64,000 nucleotides of DNA from Hybos culiciformis. Taxonomy: Eukaryota; Arthropoda; Insecta; Diptera; Hybotidae. The notes below the pieces were generated by a model that saw only the letters and a program-made list of their open reading frames with translations, had not been told where the DNA came from and did not search any database. Where the stretch lies: contig OZ023273.1 of assembly GCA_964007475.1 (NCBI GenBank), positions 150,022,444 through 150,086,443 on the forward strand, read 5' to 3'. A program made the translations under genes and the position numbers. Shown here one piece after another: positions 1 through 14,900 of this stretch; position 1 is the first letter of the stretch, and every line of letters starts with the position of its first letter.

Positions 1-3000
1 AAAATTAAATAATTGTGAATATAAAAATTATGAAGCTTTTTATTCAGGGAAACTTGACAAAATATTTCAAATTATTTTTAAATGTTCAAATTAAATGACA
101 ACTTTAATTCATCTGTCTGACTGGAACGGATCGATAATTAACTTGAGCAAAAAAAAAAATCTTTATTATATTTTTATTATGAATGATAATGTTCACTTTG
201 AGAATAAAAAAAGATTTGTTTTGGTTTTTCTTTAAAATTATTATTGGCTTCCTTTTTTATTAAATTTTTGGTTGTTTTTTTTTTTTTTGTTTAGCGAAAT
301 GAAGATTCAAAAGGATTTGTGGTTTCTTTTTTGGGGGAGGACATAATAATGAATTTATAGTTTTTTATGGGGATGGAAATTACTGAATTATTGTGTTTTT
401 TGTTTTTCTTTTAAACAATGAATTTTTAAGTTGAAGGGTGAATTTACATTATTTATTTATTATAATATTCATTTGCCGATGATGTGCAGAAAATTTGACG
501 GCTTCAAAACTTGGTGTTAAATATCTCGAAGATAAAATCATTAGTATAAACTAATTATATTAAAAATGAAAGAAATTTTGTAATAAATTTTTTAATAAAA
601 TTCAATTATGAGGAATAAACTTGTATATAAATCAAAAAGGGAACATAACATATTGTGCTCATTTAACCTTGATTTTTTTTTAATGATTTAAGAAGTTGAA
701 TCTTTTTTTTCTAGGATTTTAAACTTTTGAATTAAATTAAATGTTAAAAATACTAAGCGAAAGTCAAAAGGGTCAAAAGAGATTTAGTGAAAATTCAAAC
801 AAAGATTAAGGATAAAAAAAATGGAAAGAAAATGAATCTAATGTCGATTAAAAATTAACTTCTTGTTTTTTTTTTTTTTAATAAAAAAGGTCTAAGGATA
901 AAATTAATTCCCTAGAAATATGTACAAAATGTATAAATTTTTAATAATTTGCAAGCCGATCTGTGTTTGGAATTTAAATAATGCCTTTCATTTGCAACCA
1001 ATTATAAGTATGTATGTATATTGTATAGTATATCTCATCCAAGATACTATCCTCAGAAGAGTGAACATTTCGTTATAGGTAATAATTCATCTGCCCAAAT
1101 GTATCAGAAAAAATTAGAATTTTTTTTATCATACAATTGGATACATCCAAAATGATTTACACATATTAATATTTCATTGATATAGATCCAAATAAAATAG
1201 AGCTAGACAGAATGTCTATTGGTTCCAAATAAAAAAAAAATCCAGATACGATATAATTCGATATTAAGTTTATTAAATGTGTAATTGATATGTCTGCGAT
1301 GTCAATCTATTATAAAATTAGAAAACCCAGACAAGAAAATTATACCCTCTTTTGGTTTTCAAAAATTCTTTTCATCGATCTTTAGAAAAAAACGAAAATT
1401 TCTTTTCAATAAAATTATTATCAAATTTGTTCAAGAAAATCAAAAAAAAAAAAAAAAGAAGAAAAATGAAAGAAAATTTCTTTCCCCAAATATTTTGTAA
1501 TTCAACCCAACGAACGTATTTCTAGAAACTTTCTTTAATGCACAAAACAACGAAAAAAAAAACAAAATATTTACTTTGCCAGTTGAATAGAATACAACTT
1601 AAGATTTGTCTTTGTCAAATTAATGTTCTGTAAGGACATTATAGTTTAGGTTTGTTATTTTTATGGCTGATTTTTTCTTCAAAATTCTCAACAGCCATGG
1701 AAAGAATAAAATATGTGAAATAATATTTTCAAAAAAATTTAATTATTCATAATTTCCAGCTAGAATAATATTAAATTAAAAAGTATAACATAGTAAATAT
1801 ACCATTAGACATAGTAGTTCTGTTCGATTGTTATTTGTGTTGTGTCCGTAAAATTTGCGGTAAGCCTTAAAAGTTTTAAGTTATCAAAGATATTAAATGA
1901 AGATTCGATGAGACATATATCATCTCCAATAAAATAAATTTCCCTTAAATTAACTTATGTAAATGCTTGCATGTCATAAATTAACTTATGTAAATGCTTG
2001 CATGTGCTTCGAACACAATTTAATTTTTTGCAAAAGGGACTAATGTACCTTTTAACAAATGAAAAAAGGACAATACTGTCTGCTAGTTTTCTGATATAAA
2101 ACAAATAAAAGCAAAAGGAAATAGAAAAGCCCAAGAAAGCAAACATTTTCTGAATTCCATAACAGGAAATTTTGCAAAAAGAAAAAACTATTCATAGTTA
2201 TATACATACAAATATACCTACTACATTATGTATAAAATTTATACCACATATAATTATTTCATTAATTTATATTCCTTAAAGGTTTTCTAACACTTATATA
2301 CATCGAATCAATAATTCCAAAAATAGCTTCGTTAATATTATTGGAAGTTATTATTGTTCGGTAGATGATTATAAAATTGTACTTAAAGTTTCTGAGAAGA
2401 TATTTTATAACTTTATTATAGAACTCAAGTCAAAAATAATTTCAAAGGAAATCTTACAGGAATGTTTTTCTGATAGAAGACTCTTTAGTTGCACCACCTA
2501 ATGAAAACATTTAAAATTGATTAATATGATATAATTAAAAAAAAAGACGAGAAGAAGCTGATTATTATATTTTCAATTTCAATTTCAATTTATTTCTCAT
2601 TTCAACATTATACATTACAATTTCTTATACTTAGAAGTTTAGATTCTAGATTGATCTGTACAGCTATAATATTTTTCTTACTATTTAAAATTATAACATT
2701 TTTTCTAAGGAAAATTTGAAAAAAAAAAACCTTATTTACTTATTTTTATTTCTCATAAATTGTCAACCATAAAATTAATTTCCTATTTATCTTCCAACGA
2801 CTTAATTGTCGTTCAATTTCCCATCTTCGTAACACAAATCCCTTCACAATCAAATACCACAAAACCAATGCATACAAATTTTCGCATAATGATCGGTTGG
2901 GCGGGTTGGTAGTCTATAAATCGTGCACACCCAAATACAAATATTCGCTTTTATCTTATATAGATTATCTAAACGATTCAATATGATCCAGAAACTTAAA

Positions 3001-4919
3001 TGTAACAAATTTATATGTATATAATTATATATTATATTAAACAATAATACATATACATAATATGTACAATTATTAATTTTAATTCAGTTTAATTTTTCGA
3101 TTTTAGATTTAAAAGTTAATGCGTCGCTCTAATATTCAATGAACAAACAATTGGTGTGTCTTCAAAATAGTTTTAAAAATAATGACTGATTTCATGGAAA
3201 AATATAGTTTTTCTAAAAATTGATATTTAAAGAACAAGGAAGAAAACAGCAAATTTTCTTTATAATTAAAAATAAAATATAAATGTTCAACTACTAAAAT
3301 GTCGATAAAATTATAATTTACACTTTAATTAACTTGATATATTCAAAGATATCAAGTTAAAAGAAAAATATTTGATGTCAAAATTCTTAAACTAGCTCAC
3401 TTTATCTAGAGTATAAATGTTATAGGTGTTTAGAGTTTTATTAATTTCATCTATGCTTCCAAATAAGTTTGTCTGACACAAACAAAAATTCTTATTCTTT
3501 GATAATATTATCGGAATTCTAAATTATACGTTTCTAGTAGGGAGATAGAGATGAATATGAATTTAATAATATCCATAAATTATTTTATTGAAATATTAAG
3601 AAAATACTTTTTCATGTTGTAAATCAGCCAAAGAGAAAAAGCCAATAAAATTAAAAAATTTATATATATTCATCTGTTGTCAGTCTAATTGAACTGGACA
3701 TTTTAGTAGCTGATTTTTTTTTTTTGGAGCCTCTAAACATAAAAAAATTACTTACCAATTTGACTAATTAAACCTAAATTAATTGAATTTATCCTAAGAA
3801 CAATAAATCCAAATTGAATTAATGATGTTAATAAAAATGTTAATAGATTCATTTTTTTGGTTTTTTCCTTTAATTTTTTGGTTTTTAGGAAGCTTTTTAT
3901 TTATTTTTTTTGTTGATTAAGTTTATTTTTTATTTTTTTGACTTATATTTTATTAGATTTTATCTATGTTTTCATTTTCATTTTTTTTTTTATTATATTA
4001 TATTTTAGTAAATAAATAAATTAAAATAAATGACTTTGTAATTTAAAAAGCAATTTCTTTGGATTATTTTTCATTACCAGAAAATTAAATTAATAAAGAT
4101 TTTCTTTTTTTAAGAAAATAAAAAAATAAATTAAAATAAATTAAATATATATTTATATACTTAAATTAAAATAATTGAAAACATAAGTGGGTAGGTATTT
4201 TTTTTTTTTTTTCAAAAAAAAAATATTTGCAGATATGTTGCACTTTTTTCCGGTTATACACTTACACTTTATATAATTAAATATTAAGTATTTTTTATTA
4301 ATTTTTTCTTTTAATACCCGCTATCAATTTTGCAGATATTCATTATAAACACATTTTATAATTAATTTTATTTTTTTTTTCAATAAATTTCCCTTTCTAA
4401 ACTTAATCAAAAAAGTGTGAAATTCTGCAAGACTCTTGAAATTTTTAGTTTGTTAAATTTATGTTAGATAATTTTTAATTCTAATTTGTTCACAAATGAC
4501 TTTGTGGTATTTTTTTTTAACGTTAATATCGTATTTAACTGTTTGTTTTTATTTTATTATAATTCCATTCATGCATAGACAGATTAACACTTTATTTTTA
4601 CATTCACACTTTTATCAATTTCTTTAAAAAGGTAAATCATAAATCGTGATGACTCCAAAAAGTCAACCTAATTAAATTAATAGTTAAAAGATTAACAATA
4701 CTTCCTGTTGACATTAAATATTTCTAAGAATTAACTATTTTTACAAATCTCTATCTATATAACTACATAGTTTAAAAATATGGAACTTTAATTTTTGACT
4801 GCATTTCAATTATAAATTTATATGGTTACCATGTTACTAACAATTTTATACAAAATCACACTGTTTTGAGAAAGAAAACCACGTAGTTTTATATTAAAAG
4901 TTTAAGTTTTAGTTTTATA
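1..4919. other. No gene seen
   Basis: AT-rich DNA with long A and T runs. Apart from the 31-bp duplication near 1950 I see no exon, RNA gene or transposon. Short open frames are A/T-biased chance frames. Confidence 0.6.
1947..2008. repeat. Tandem duplication, period 31
   Basis: TTAACTTATGTAAATGCTTG followed by CATGT occurs from 1950 and again from 1981 without mismatch. Confidence 0.85.
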
Positions 4920-5330
4920 TTTTATGTTTCCGAACTCCACTTTCGGTCCCCAGTTCAATCAACTCTACTCTCTACTCTCATATACCGATTTTTATGGAAA
5001 TTCGATTTCAGACTGAATTCTTAGACACAATCGATGGTAAAAAATTTCTTAGATTCCTCTAACTGACTTCTATCAATCTACGTACTAATCTTGATCAGAA
5101 CCCATTAAAAATTAAGAAAAAAAATGTAATTATTATTAATTTCATCTAAAAATAATTTTAGTATCGAAGTCTGGATACGTCGATTTTTTTGGAAGAAACT
5201 GAACGGGATAACGAACATGAATATGTGATGTATAGACGGATGCACAAACGGATAGACAGACGGACATTTAATGAAAAAATATAGTACGTTTTTTTATTTT
5301 TGTTTTCAATAACCATTTGGGAGAAAAATC
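4920..5330. repeat. Old dispersed repeat, copy A
   Basis: Shares with 26810-27110 the order: CAGACTGAATTCTTAGACAC, a variable middle, GGATAGACAGACGGACATTT, then a TACGTTTTT tract. In copy B these read AGTCTGAATTATTAGACAC, GGGCAGACGATAGAACATTT and CTACGTTTTT. Confidence 0.5.
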
Positions 5331-6519
5331 CCAAAAATTGAAAAAGAATAATTTTGAAAATTTTATCAATTAAAAGTTTTGATACTTTTTCTGACTATCA
5401 AAATTTGAAATGAAATCACTTAATATAATTTCCCTTTTTTTTATATTGGGTCTTCGAATTAAAGAAGACTTAAGCAAAGACCAGCTGTTTAGATGTAAAT
5501 ACCAAAAAACAAAAATAATAATAAAATAATAATAAAGATATGATCATGAATTTAATTTTCTTTTTCAATTTTAGTAATTTAAAACAAAAAATAAAAATAA
5601 TTTAAAATCCTTTTATGTTCTTTATGCGGTTTAACTTTATCGCTCGTAGAAAAAGTTAGATACCAACAACAACAACAATATTATAAAAATTAATATTTTT
5701 GAACGTTAAAAAAGGAAAAAGATTAGAAATTATTATTTTCTTTTTTTCTTTATTAAAACCGTAATGGTTATTTATGTTTTGTAAAGTTATATATTTCTTT
5801 GAACATGAAAAAAAATAAAAAATCATAATTTTCCTTCTTAAAAACAGGAAAAAAAAATTATCTACATAATTTGTAATCTCCGTGAATTTTTAAGAACAAG
5901 AGAGGAAACATTTTTTTTTTTCTTGTATGAAGAACTATATTTATTTTATTTTAAATATATTTTTTTTAAGATATGAAAAGATAATTTTTTTCCTGCGGCA
6001 CACAAAATTTTAAATAAAATTAATCTTAAATTTTATAATTAAAGTGCGAAGTCTTCACCTTTAAAAAGAAAATTCGTGGTTTTAATTTGACAGGTCGTTG
6101 AAAGTAGGTGATTTAGTGAAATGAAAAACAGACTAAGTAAATTGTTTCCATTAATTGTCTCAAATTATAATAAAATTGCGAAAACGCTTATAACCGTCCT
6201 GATCGATTTCAATTCTTTGAATGCCAAAATATGCGCAGTCTTTCGGGCTAAGGTGTCAGAGGTTCCCAACCAACCAAGAGTCTGTAATTCATTTTCATAT
6301 AATATTGATATAAATTATATATTTTTTATTTTATTCTAATGTGTTCCGATTAAAATTAGTGTGTTGGGTATATAAATATCGATTAGATAGTAACTTAAAA
6401 AAATGGTTAGTTTGTAAAATGGTTTCATATACTGGGGTCTGGATATCAATGAAAATGCTTATATTTGCTTATGCGTTATATTATTGGTACACCATACTCA
6501 ATGGTATTGAAGAAACTTA

Positions 6520-6960
6520 AAAAACGTGTCTAGCCCCTGTTTGTGATGAAGGCATCTTAAAACGAAATATTGAAAACAGGCTCAGACGCCGTAATTTTTA
6601 ATGCGGCTGAGGCCCAATCGCCATATTTTTAATTTTTTGCAGCTGCGGCTTAAAAAATTTTAAAATCGTGGCTGTGGCTGGGTGGAAATGGCTTAAAAAA
6701 GCTGGAACAAAAAAAATTTGTCGGAACCAAAAAAAAATGCTCATCCGATATGAAAAAAAGTAATTCGAAAAATGATCAGTACTTATATGATATAGATGTG
6801 TTTTTCAGTAATTAATCCTACTAGTATCTGCAAGCCAATTTCGTGGCTGGCTCATTGATTTTTAAAATTCGTCTAGCGGCTATTCGTGAATAATCATCAT
6901 AAATTCGTCGCTGCGGTTTTGCCTGGCCGGCTATAAATCAATGAAAGCGTCTAAGCCGGA
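6520..6960. repeat. GC-enriched diverged repeat block
   Basis: Contains repeated CGGCT, GTGGCTG and GCTGCGGC words in an otherwise AT-rich region, with GTCTAGCCCC near the left and GTCTAAGCCGG near the right end. No open frame and no clear inverted ends. Probably a decayed transposon. Confidence 0.4.
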
Positions 6961-7818
6961 TTGAAACGGTAAATTTTTTTAAAAAAATTTTTGGAAAACA
7001 ATTAAATAAATGAAGTCAAGATTACTGAAATTCTTGTTATATACTCTTTAAATAGCGATTTTTAATTTTTAAAAAACCATAAAAGATTTACTAGCAAACC
7101 TATAACGTTTTAAAAAGTGGGTTGAATAAAAAATTTATTATCGGTTTTTTTTAATATGACAAATTTACTCTCTTTGAAATTTTTATTTTCTTTTATTTTA
7201 TTAAGAGAAAAACTTTAAGATTTATAATTTTTCAGCTTTAAATATACGAGAAATATATTTTGAATGTTTTATTTATATACGAGTAGGTAAATTTTTTATT
7301 TTCCCCATTTTCCTAATTTAATTTTCTTAAATTTTTCTACACGATCTATAAAATTTTCCATATAACAAAAGAACATACACATTTATGTACTATATATACA
7401 TTTATGTATATCTACTATACATATATTGTTCCTTTATCACCAGAACCTATTTAAATCTAACGGAAGTATTCTGGAAAAAAAAATAAAATAAAAAAAAAAT
7501 TTTTAATTTAAAGATAAGGAAAATCATGGAATCCCCTCATTCACTTTATTTAAAACCACTTTACTTTACGTACTATGTTTTCTTGTTAGAATACCATGTG
7601 TATAGCTATGTAATATTTTTTTTTATCCTGATTAGATTTGACAAACAAACAAACATAAAAAAAAACAGAGAGAAAACAAACAATAAATACTTTACTGCAG
7701 AATAAAATAAATTTTCATCCTTTTTCTTTATTTCCTTTTTTGGTTTTATTCGAAAAAAAATAATTTATTTTTCTTTCACAATTTTAATAATAGACTTGTT
7801 GTAATTCAATAAAAATAA

Positions 7819-7850
<32 letters not shown>

Positions 7851-8781
7851 ATTAAAAATAAAATCACGATTTCAATAATATATGTTTGAAAACTAAAAAA
7901 TTCGAGATATGTATGTTTTTTTTTTTTTGATTTATTTAAATTTTTCTGTCACGGTTATTATTATTTTTTATTTTCTTTTTGTAACGGTAAACTTTTCATG
8001 AAAATATATATATATAATATATAGGTAGTTTTATTTTATTTAATTTTTTTTTTCTTTGGAAAATTAAGAAAAAAAAAATATTCTCCGATCACGAAATTAA
8101 CGAACCAACCGTTACGAATTTCTGTACTAAACTAAAATAAAATTTCATATGAAAATAAAATTTTAGAAATTCTTATATTATATATTGGAGTAAAAATAAA
8201 AAATTTCCCTATTTGAAATTATAGTTATAAATTTGTTTGAAAATCGCGCGCAAGTATAACAGTTTTTGATTATAATGAAAAAAAAAACAAAAATAAACAT
8301 AAACATAAAATAGATATATGTATATTTTTTACTATCATATTGACTATATTTGTAGGTATAAAACATAAACAAAAATTAAATAATAAACAAAAATCATATG
8401 GGATCAGATTATTATGTTTTCATCTGTTTATTTCTACAATATAACATGTTGTTGAAAAAAAAAATATAAGGGGAATATAATAGAATTTGATATTGTGTAG
8501 TATATATGCAGAGAAATGTGTACAACTTTTATTCAATACTGATACATAACAAACATATTTTGTGTTAAATATTTTTGTTTTTTTTTTAATATTTTTTAAT
8601 ATAACAAAAATATCCTTTGCTATATTAAATATGAAAAGAATTTCAATTGGCATCATTATAAAATATTAATTTTCCCGGCATTTTTGGCAATTTTAACTCA
8701 TTCGCATTTTGTATTAAAAATATATACGGTTAGAGATACTATAGGTATAAGTAAAAGATGGACTTAAAGTATGTATGTAAT
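6961..8781. other. No gene seen
   Basis: AT-rich DNA with homopolymer runs and the AAAT microsatellite. Confidence 0.6.
7820..7852. repeat. AAAT microsatellite
   Basis: About eight tandem AAAT units. Confidence 0.9.
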
Positions 8782-8926
8782 TCCATAAAAAAAAAACAAC
8801 ACACACACTCAATTCAAGTGAGACAAATTTGAAAAATGACACAAATTCCAGATCGATGTGGGAATCGAACCCACGACCGAACACGCCGTAGGATAATGGC
8901 AATACCACTACACCATGACGGCCGAA
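8782..8926 (-). mobile_element. tRNA-derived SINE, copy 1
   Basis: The minus strand has a tRNA-like head with an A box (TGGTGTAGTGG) and B box (GGTTCGATTCC), preceded by TGTTCGGTCGTGG. The ends do not pair as an acceptor stem, so it is not a working tRNA gene. After the B box a non-tRNA body follows (GGAATTTGT ... GAATTGAGTGTGTGTGTT) and ends in a T-rich tract. The body is shared with the copy at 58381-58500, which proves a repeat family. Confidence 0.7.
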
Positions 8927-11900
8927 ATCAGTCGTGAAATAATTAATTTAGGTATAAAATATTAAATTCGAATATAAATTTCTATAATGAAATTGAAAAA
9001 TTCAACATTTTAATTTAATTAGGCCTCTCTTCGTAATTATATAATTTTTCAATTAACGCAAATAATTTTTTTTAAATATTTTTAATATGATAGTATACAT
9101 AATAGTAATGGTATATGCTGCAGAATATAATTTTATAATCATTGGATGCAAATGTGCAATCAAGTGAATGTATGTGCTATATTTTCATATATACATATAT
9201 ATAAAGTAAAAATGCATTATTGTAGATACATTATCATTATTATAATGTAAATGTATATAAATGCTCCACATTCAGTGCATTTATTAAATTAACTGGTATA
9301 TATCCTAATAAATATATATGTTTGCCATTCATTTAGAATTATTTATCATACATATTTCCTTTTCGTCCTTATAATACATATACGTATGCAGTGAAAAAAT
9401 AAAATCTTCTTCTTTTTTTTTTTTTTAACAAACATGCCTGACAACATTGAATTAATTTATTTAATAGAAATGTTGTACGATGTACATTGACATATCATTT
9501 GAACAGATAAAAGAGGGGTTGTTTGCTCATTTTTAAAATAAAATTGATTTTTATTTTCTTGTGCAATAATAATATCCGATAATTTATTGCATAAATGACA
9601 TTGCACTTTTACCCTAATTTTAAAATTAGGAAGAAGGAAAGAAAAAAAATACAAAAATAAATAAAATTTCTCATCAGGTTATTGGATTTTTTTTTTTTTT
9701 TAAATCAAAATGTTATGTCGTGGATGCTGACTGCGATGAGTGTTGAAATGTAAAGTGTTTCCTGTTTAAAATTTAATTTTGTCTGGGAAAAAATTATAAT
9801 GTTTTTTCGATGTATAAATATATGTATGTATCGGAATTTTAAAGTATATATGAATTAATAAATTTTGTCAATTGAATGAAATAAATCCATATTCATTTTC
9901 AAAGTAAAGGATTTAAAATGGACTATTATAGAATTAAAGTATTAATAGTATTGTATTGTCGCATTGATTATTTTCAATACTTATTTCCCGCTTTTTCATA
10001 GAATCTAATTTCGTCCAATACAAAGTTTTTTTTAAAATACATTTTGATTTCGCGTTTATACTGTGTAATTTTATTTTTTAACAAGTTTCTTTGCCATTGC
10101 AGTTTTTGAACTTTATTAAAGAAAATGTTCGTAGGTAATTAATATTATAATTTTTTGATCAACTTGTGTAATTCAAGAAACCAAATTGCACTAGACAATC
10201 AAATTTCTTTTTTAATTTTTTGTTTTCATTTTCACGATGCAACCACAATATCAAGTCAAAAAAAATATATCAAATATCATAATTTTATTGTAATTGTGCT
10301 ATTTGTCTTGTAGGTTGGATTTGGTTTTAAAATTCATAATAAATGTTTGGTTTTTCTTTTTTTTTTCTTTTTAGTTAGAACAGCTAATACTAATACTATG
10401 CATGGTCATATGCTAATAGCGTAACGTAATTTTTGTGGGATAAGGCCGATGGTATGGCTTTCTTTCAAAATTACTTAGCACAATTGATTTCGATTTTTAT
10501 AAAATTTCATTTTCAAATGCTAAGGATCTATTTAAAAAAAAAGATTTTTAATTTTTTATATTTATTTACACAGTTTTTATCAAGTTTTTTTTTTTTAATA
10601 AAAGTTTTAAATTTTGAAAGATAACACACATTTGATTTAGTAAAAATAATATTCATATCGTTTGGTGTGAGCATATACTGAAATATTTCATGGAAATTTT
10701 ATGCAATTTGTTGTAAAAAAATTTTTTGTGTTTTTTAAAATTTATTTTTTGAATTTGAATTTGATTGATTGGTAAATAGACGACAGCTGACAACAAACGT
10801 TTTATTTTTTTTTTTGTGAAAAACAAACATCCATTATATGTACAACATACAACACACATTTATGTGATATCTTAGTGGATATATTAAAGTTCACATGCTT
10901 GATACATGAAATTCATATATTGCATTAAATAAAAGATTAACCCAACTTATGGTAAATTCTCAAATTAAAAATTTAAGAAAATATCTGAAAAGTTTATTTT
11001 TTAAGTAAATTGATCTTGTATTTTTTCTCGAAATTATAATAATTCATCAAAACATGGAATCGAAATCTATGAAAAACCCTTAACCTCAACGTAATTTTGA
11101 AAAATAATCTTTAACATAAAAAATTATAAATTTAAAAAACCTCAACTTGTATTTATATTAAATATCTTTCTGAATATGAATAATGTAGAAAATATATATT
11201 TGAAAAAAAAAATAAATAAAAATAATCTATGCGCTTAATACATAATACATATATAATATGTATATTATATCCCGAAGAAACGGAAAGTGTTTTTTTATAT
11301 ATTTTTTTTTCAACGAATAGGTATATTAAAATTATATAACTGTATGGTATAGTTTTATATTCTTGCGTTTTATTAAATGCATTACATAATAAATAAGTCT
11401 AAGTAAATTATAATATTAAAATATATATAAAAAAATATTTTGAAATAGGAGCTAAAATATAATCTTGTGAAATATTCATTTAAGATTCTGTAATCGCGGT
11501 TTCAAAAAATATTAGTACTAATTGGTGGAAATCGTATTAAGTACTTATTTTTCTACAATTAAACTCTTGATTAGTGGCTCTGATAAAGTGTTTTTATTAT
11601 TTCAAAATAACTATTATTAAAAAAAAAAATTTAACTATAAAATCATTCTAATTTCAGTAACTTCTATATAGAAAAAAAAATTATGTCATTTTTTTCTAAT
11701 ATCCTTGATATTAATAAAATGTATATTCGCAAAGATAATATTAAAATTTTTGTAAAGTTTGACATTGAATTTCTTTTGTCAGTGAAAATTGTTAATGTCC
11801 ATTGAGAACAATCATCATTTCTTCTATACACATACACACATTAAATTCTATGTCATTATGTCATCATGTCTTTTCTTTTCCGCTGGAATTTTAATAAAAA

Positions 11901-14900
11901 AGCAATACAAGGAAGGAAATCAAATCTAGTTATTTTTTTAGAAATTAATGGTTAAAAATATTTTTATCTTATTTTTAACAGTGCTTTTATTTTGGCCGCT
12001 GCCTTTGTCATAGTGGAGCAGTAATAGTAGAATTTAATTTCCATTTAACTGATGCATATATTACCCGCTTTAATTAAATGGAGTGACACTATTGTTTAAT
12101 TTCATCGTATTATTGTAAGGTTGTCGAGTTTTATTATTGCACTATCATCAATCATCGACCATTATTTATATTTTGTGCCCATTGATTTTGTATCAAAACA
12201 AGCTTCGCTTCTTTTTTTTTAAAGAATAGTTAACCTTACACAAAACAGAAGTCAAATGAGGTTAAAAAAAGGCTTTCTTCAATAAATACTAAAAGTTCCA
12301 AAGGCATGGTAAATATATATACGCATGTAGAAAACATAAATAAAAATGAAAATTAAAAACTTGAAAAATTGTTTTTTTTATTGCTTGATTCTTTTTTATT
12401 TTACATAAAAAGCATTAACCCAATTTTCTGGGAAGAATGAAACTTTATTCTGATTCAGTAATTGCTATATAGTGGTATAGGTCAGGACTTGTTTTTTTTT
12501 TTTGCACAATATAATAAAAATAAAAATAAAAATATAAAATTATTTTATTGATTATTTTTTTTCTTTTTATGTTATACCTTATAACATACCTTTCTTTATT
12601 ATTATTATTTTTATATGTAATTATTATTTTCAATTTAATGTTAGATTTTTGCAAGTTTGAAATAAATTTCAAATAATCGATTACGTGAGAAAAATATACA
12701 TTTTGAAGTGTCATGACTTTTATTTTTTTTTATTAAATAAGCGGAACGATACATCTATTCGCAAAATTTTCCTGATAGTGGCTTTTAACAAAATTATTTA
12801 AGAGCTGAATTAACATAAATATTCTATGTATGTATACCTATGATAAAAAAATGTCAAATGAACACAAAAGTCAAGAAGAAACCATTAATTGTGCGTTACA
12901 AACAACTACGTACTATCTACGTACTATTCTTTCGAACAAATATTATTGTGTTTCATTCGAATTCATTTCGATCATTTCAAGTCATTAAAGACTTCGATAT
13001 TTAATGAGTTTAATATTCATAAGCAAGGTAAATTAGCTAAAGATAAGACGGAAACAATTGTATGTACAGCACAGAACATTAAATTTACTTTAATTTAAAG
13101 CCATAATATCATAAAATTCTAAATATTTTGAATCATCAACTTATAATAAAATTTTCTGTATAATAAGATTTCTAAAAAAAAAATAATGAATGAAAAAACT
13201 ATGTAGTAAAACTATTTTGGGTCCTATTTTTATGATATTTCATGTTATCGTATCTTTTTTTTTATATTTTTTTTTAATAGTCAATACAATAGTCACGCGT
13301 TATTTTATTAAACCATATGTCATTTTAATACATACAAATATTAATATACATATATGTAGAACAAAAAAATTAAAAAATTCTGAATATAATATTCATTAAA
13401 ATAGTCGTGCCATATTTCAATTTAAAGTATATTTGATTGTTATCTTTTGATTCAATTTTTATTTTATAGTTTAATAGAGCATAGAAAAATGTTGAACATA
13501 AATCAACTAAGTTGTCATCAAGATTTTGTTTTAAATTTGGTTTTAATGGCAATGGTGACAGTATTATGTTGGCCCTTATTTTTATGGCTATGTTATTTGG
13601 TTTTAATATTTTATTTGTTTTATTTAATTTTTTTTTCAATTACACGAAGCAGTAGCAATCGCAATGCTACCAATGTTGTACTACATCTATGACTAAAAAA
13701 ATGAGACTCCAAACATTGATATAAATAAAAAGAAATTTACTTGTATTACTTTCATTAAAATAATACTGAAAAAAAAAAATCTTTTTGAATCATATTTTAT
13801 TATCAAAGTTACTCTCGTCATAGAAAAAATAAGGACAATTTAAAATCTCTCACCCTTCTTCTGTACGTCTTCTTCTGTAATGTAACTGAATAAATATTGC
13901 TTATACCTTAACTATATATACTTACATTTTGTTAGAAAAATATATTTGTCATAGATAAAAATTTATTAAGAAAGGAAGATGAAATTTTTCTTAAGTCTAT
14001 TCTATGTATTTTTATTTATTTATCTATTGGTTTATTTCCTTTCATTAAATTTTTTCACAGAGAAATAAAATATTTTAATTTAAAAAATTTTAGGTGATAT
14101 AAAATTAACATAAATTTTAATATAATTTTGATGACCCCAGCACGCATCTTTTTTTTCTTGTATACCATTTAAAAAGAAATTTCATGGTCAGTAGTATACT
14201 ATTATTTTTATATAAACATAAAAAAAAATAATTTACATAATAAATTATGGACGAAATTGAAATTTAATTGGGCATTAAACTATGAATATAATAAAATACA
14301 TAAATTTAAAACAATAAGAGACTTTACTGAAATGAATAAAGGATACCATGAAAATATGTTGGTTGAAATAAATTCATGCAAAGCTAGTTTATTTGAGTTG
14401 TTGCCATAATTTTTTTTCAAATTTTATTGACTAAAATTTATAAAAAATATAAATAAATAGTTATGCATGTAAATAAATGTTAGAATTCATAAAATCGTTT
14501 TGTAAATAATTCAAGAGCAGCAGCTACCTTACGTAAATAATTCAAGAGTAGCAGCTACCTTACGTAAAGTTATCTCAAATAAAACAAAATAAAGCATATT
14601 AAGAAAATAGTTAATGGTTACTTCCTTCCTAGCCATTTTTTCAACTACGAAGAATATGTGTAACAATATTCTCTTAATATTTAAATATATAAAATTTTTA
14701 TAAAAATACACGCCGACTAGCAAAACTTTGTTTTGGCTTCAAATCATTTTTTTTTTTTCGGTTAGACTCTTAATGTACAAAAAACCTTTGAATTTGTTAA
14801 TATTAATTGAAAATTGTAATGCCACCAAAAAATAGATTTTTGATTCGTTATCCTTGCAGTAAATTGATAAAACTGCTGGATGTCCGACACAGGAACCGTC

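Noticed and set aside
1285..1500. Lysine-rich 71-codon frame
   Set aside because: Coded by A runs; no motif, typical chance frame in AT-rich DNA.
7820..7852. CRISPR-like regular repeat
   Set aside because: Simple AAAT microsatellite; no spacers, and the window is eukaryotic.
8852..8924. A tRNA gene
   Set aside because: A and B boxes are present, but the ends do not form an acceptor stem and the sequence continues into a body shared with another copy, so it is a SINE.
13370..13692. Overlapping open frames on both strands, one hydrophobic
   Set aside because: No family motif, no splice context, and low-complexity flanks; possible chance frame.
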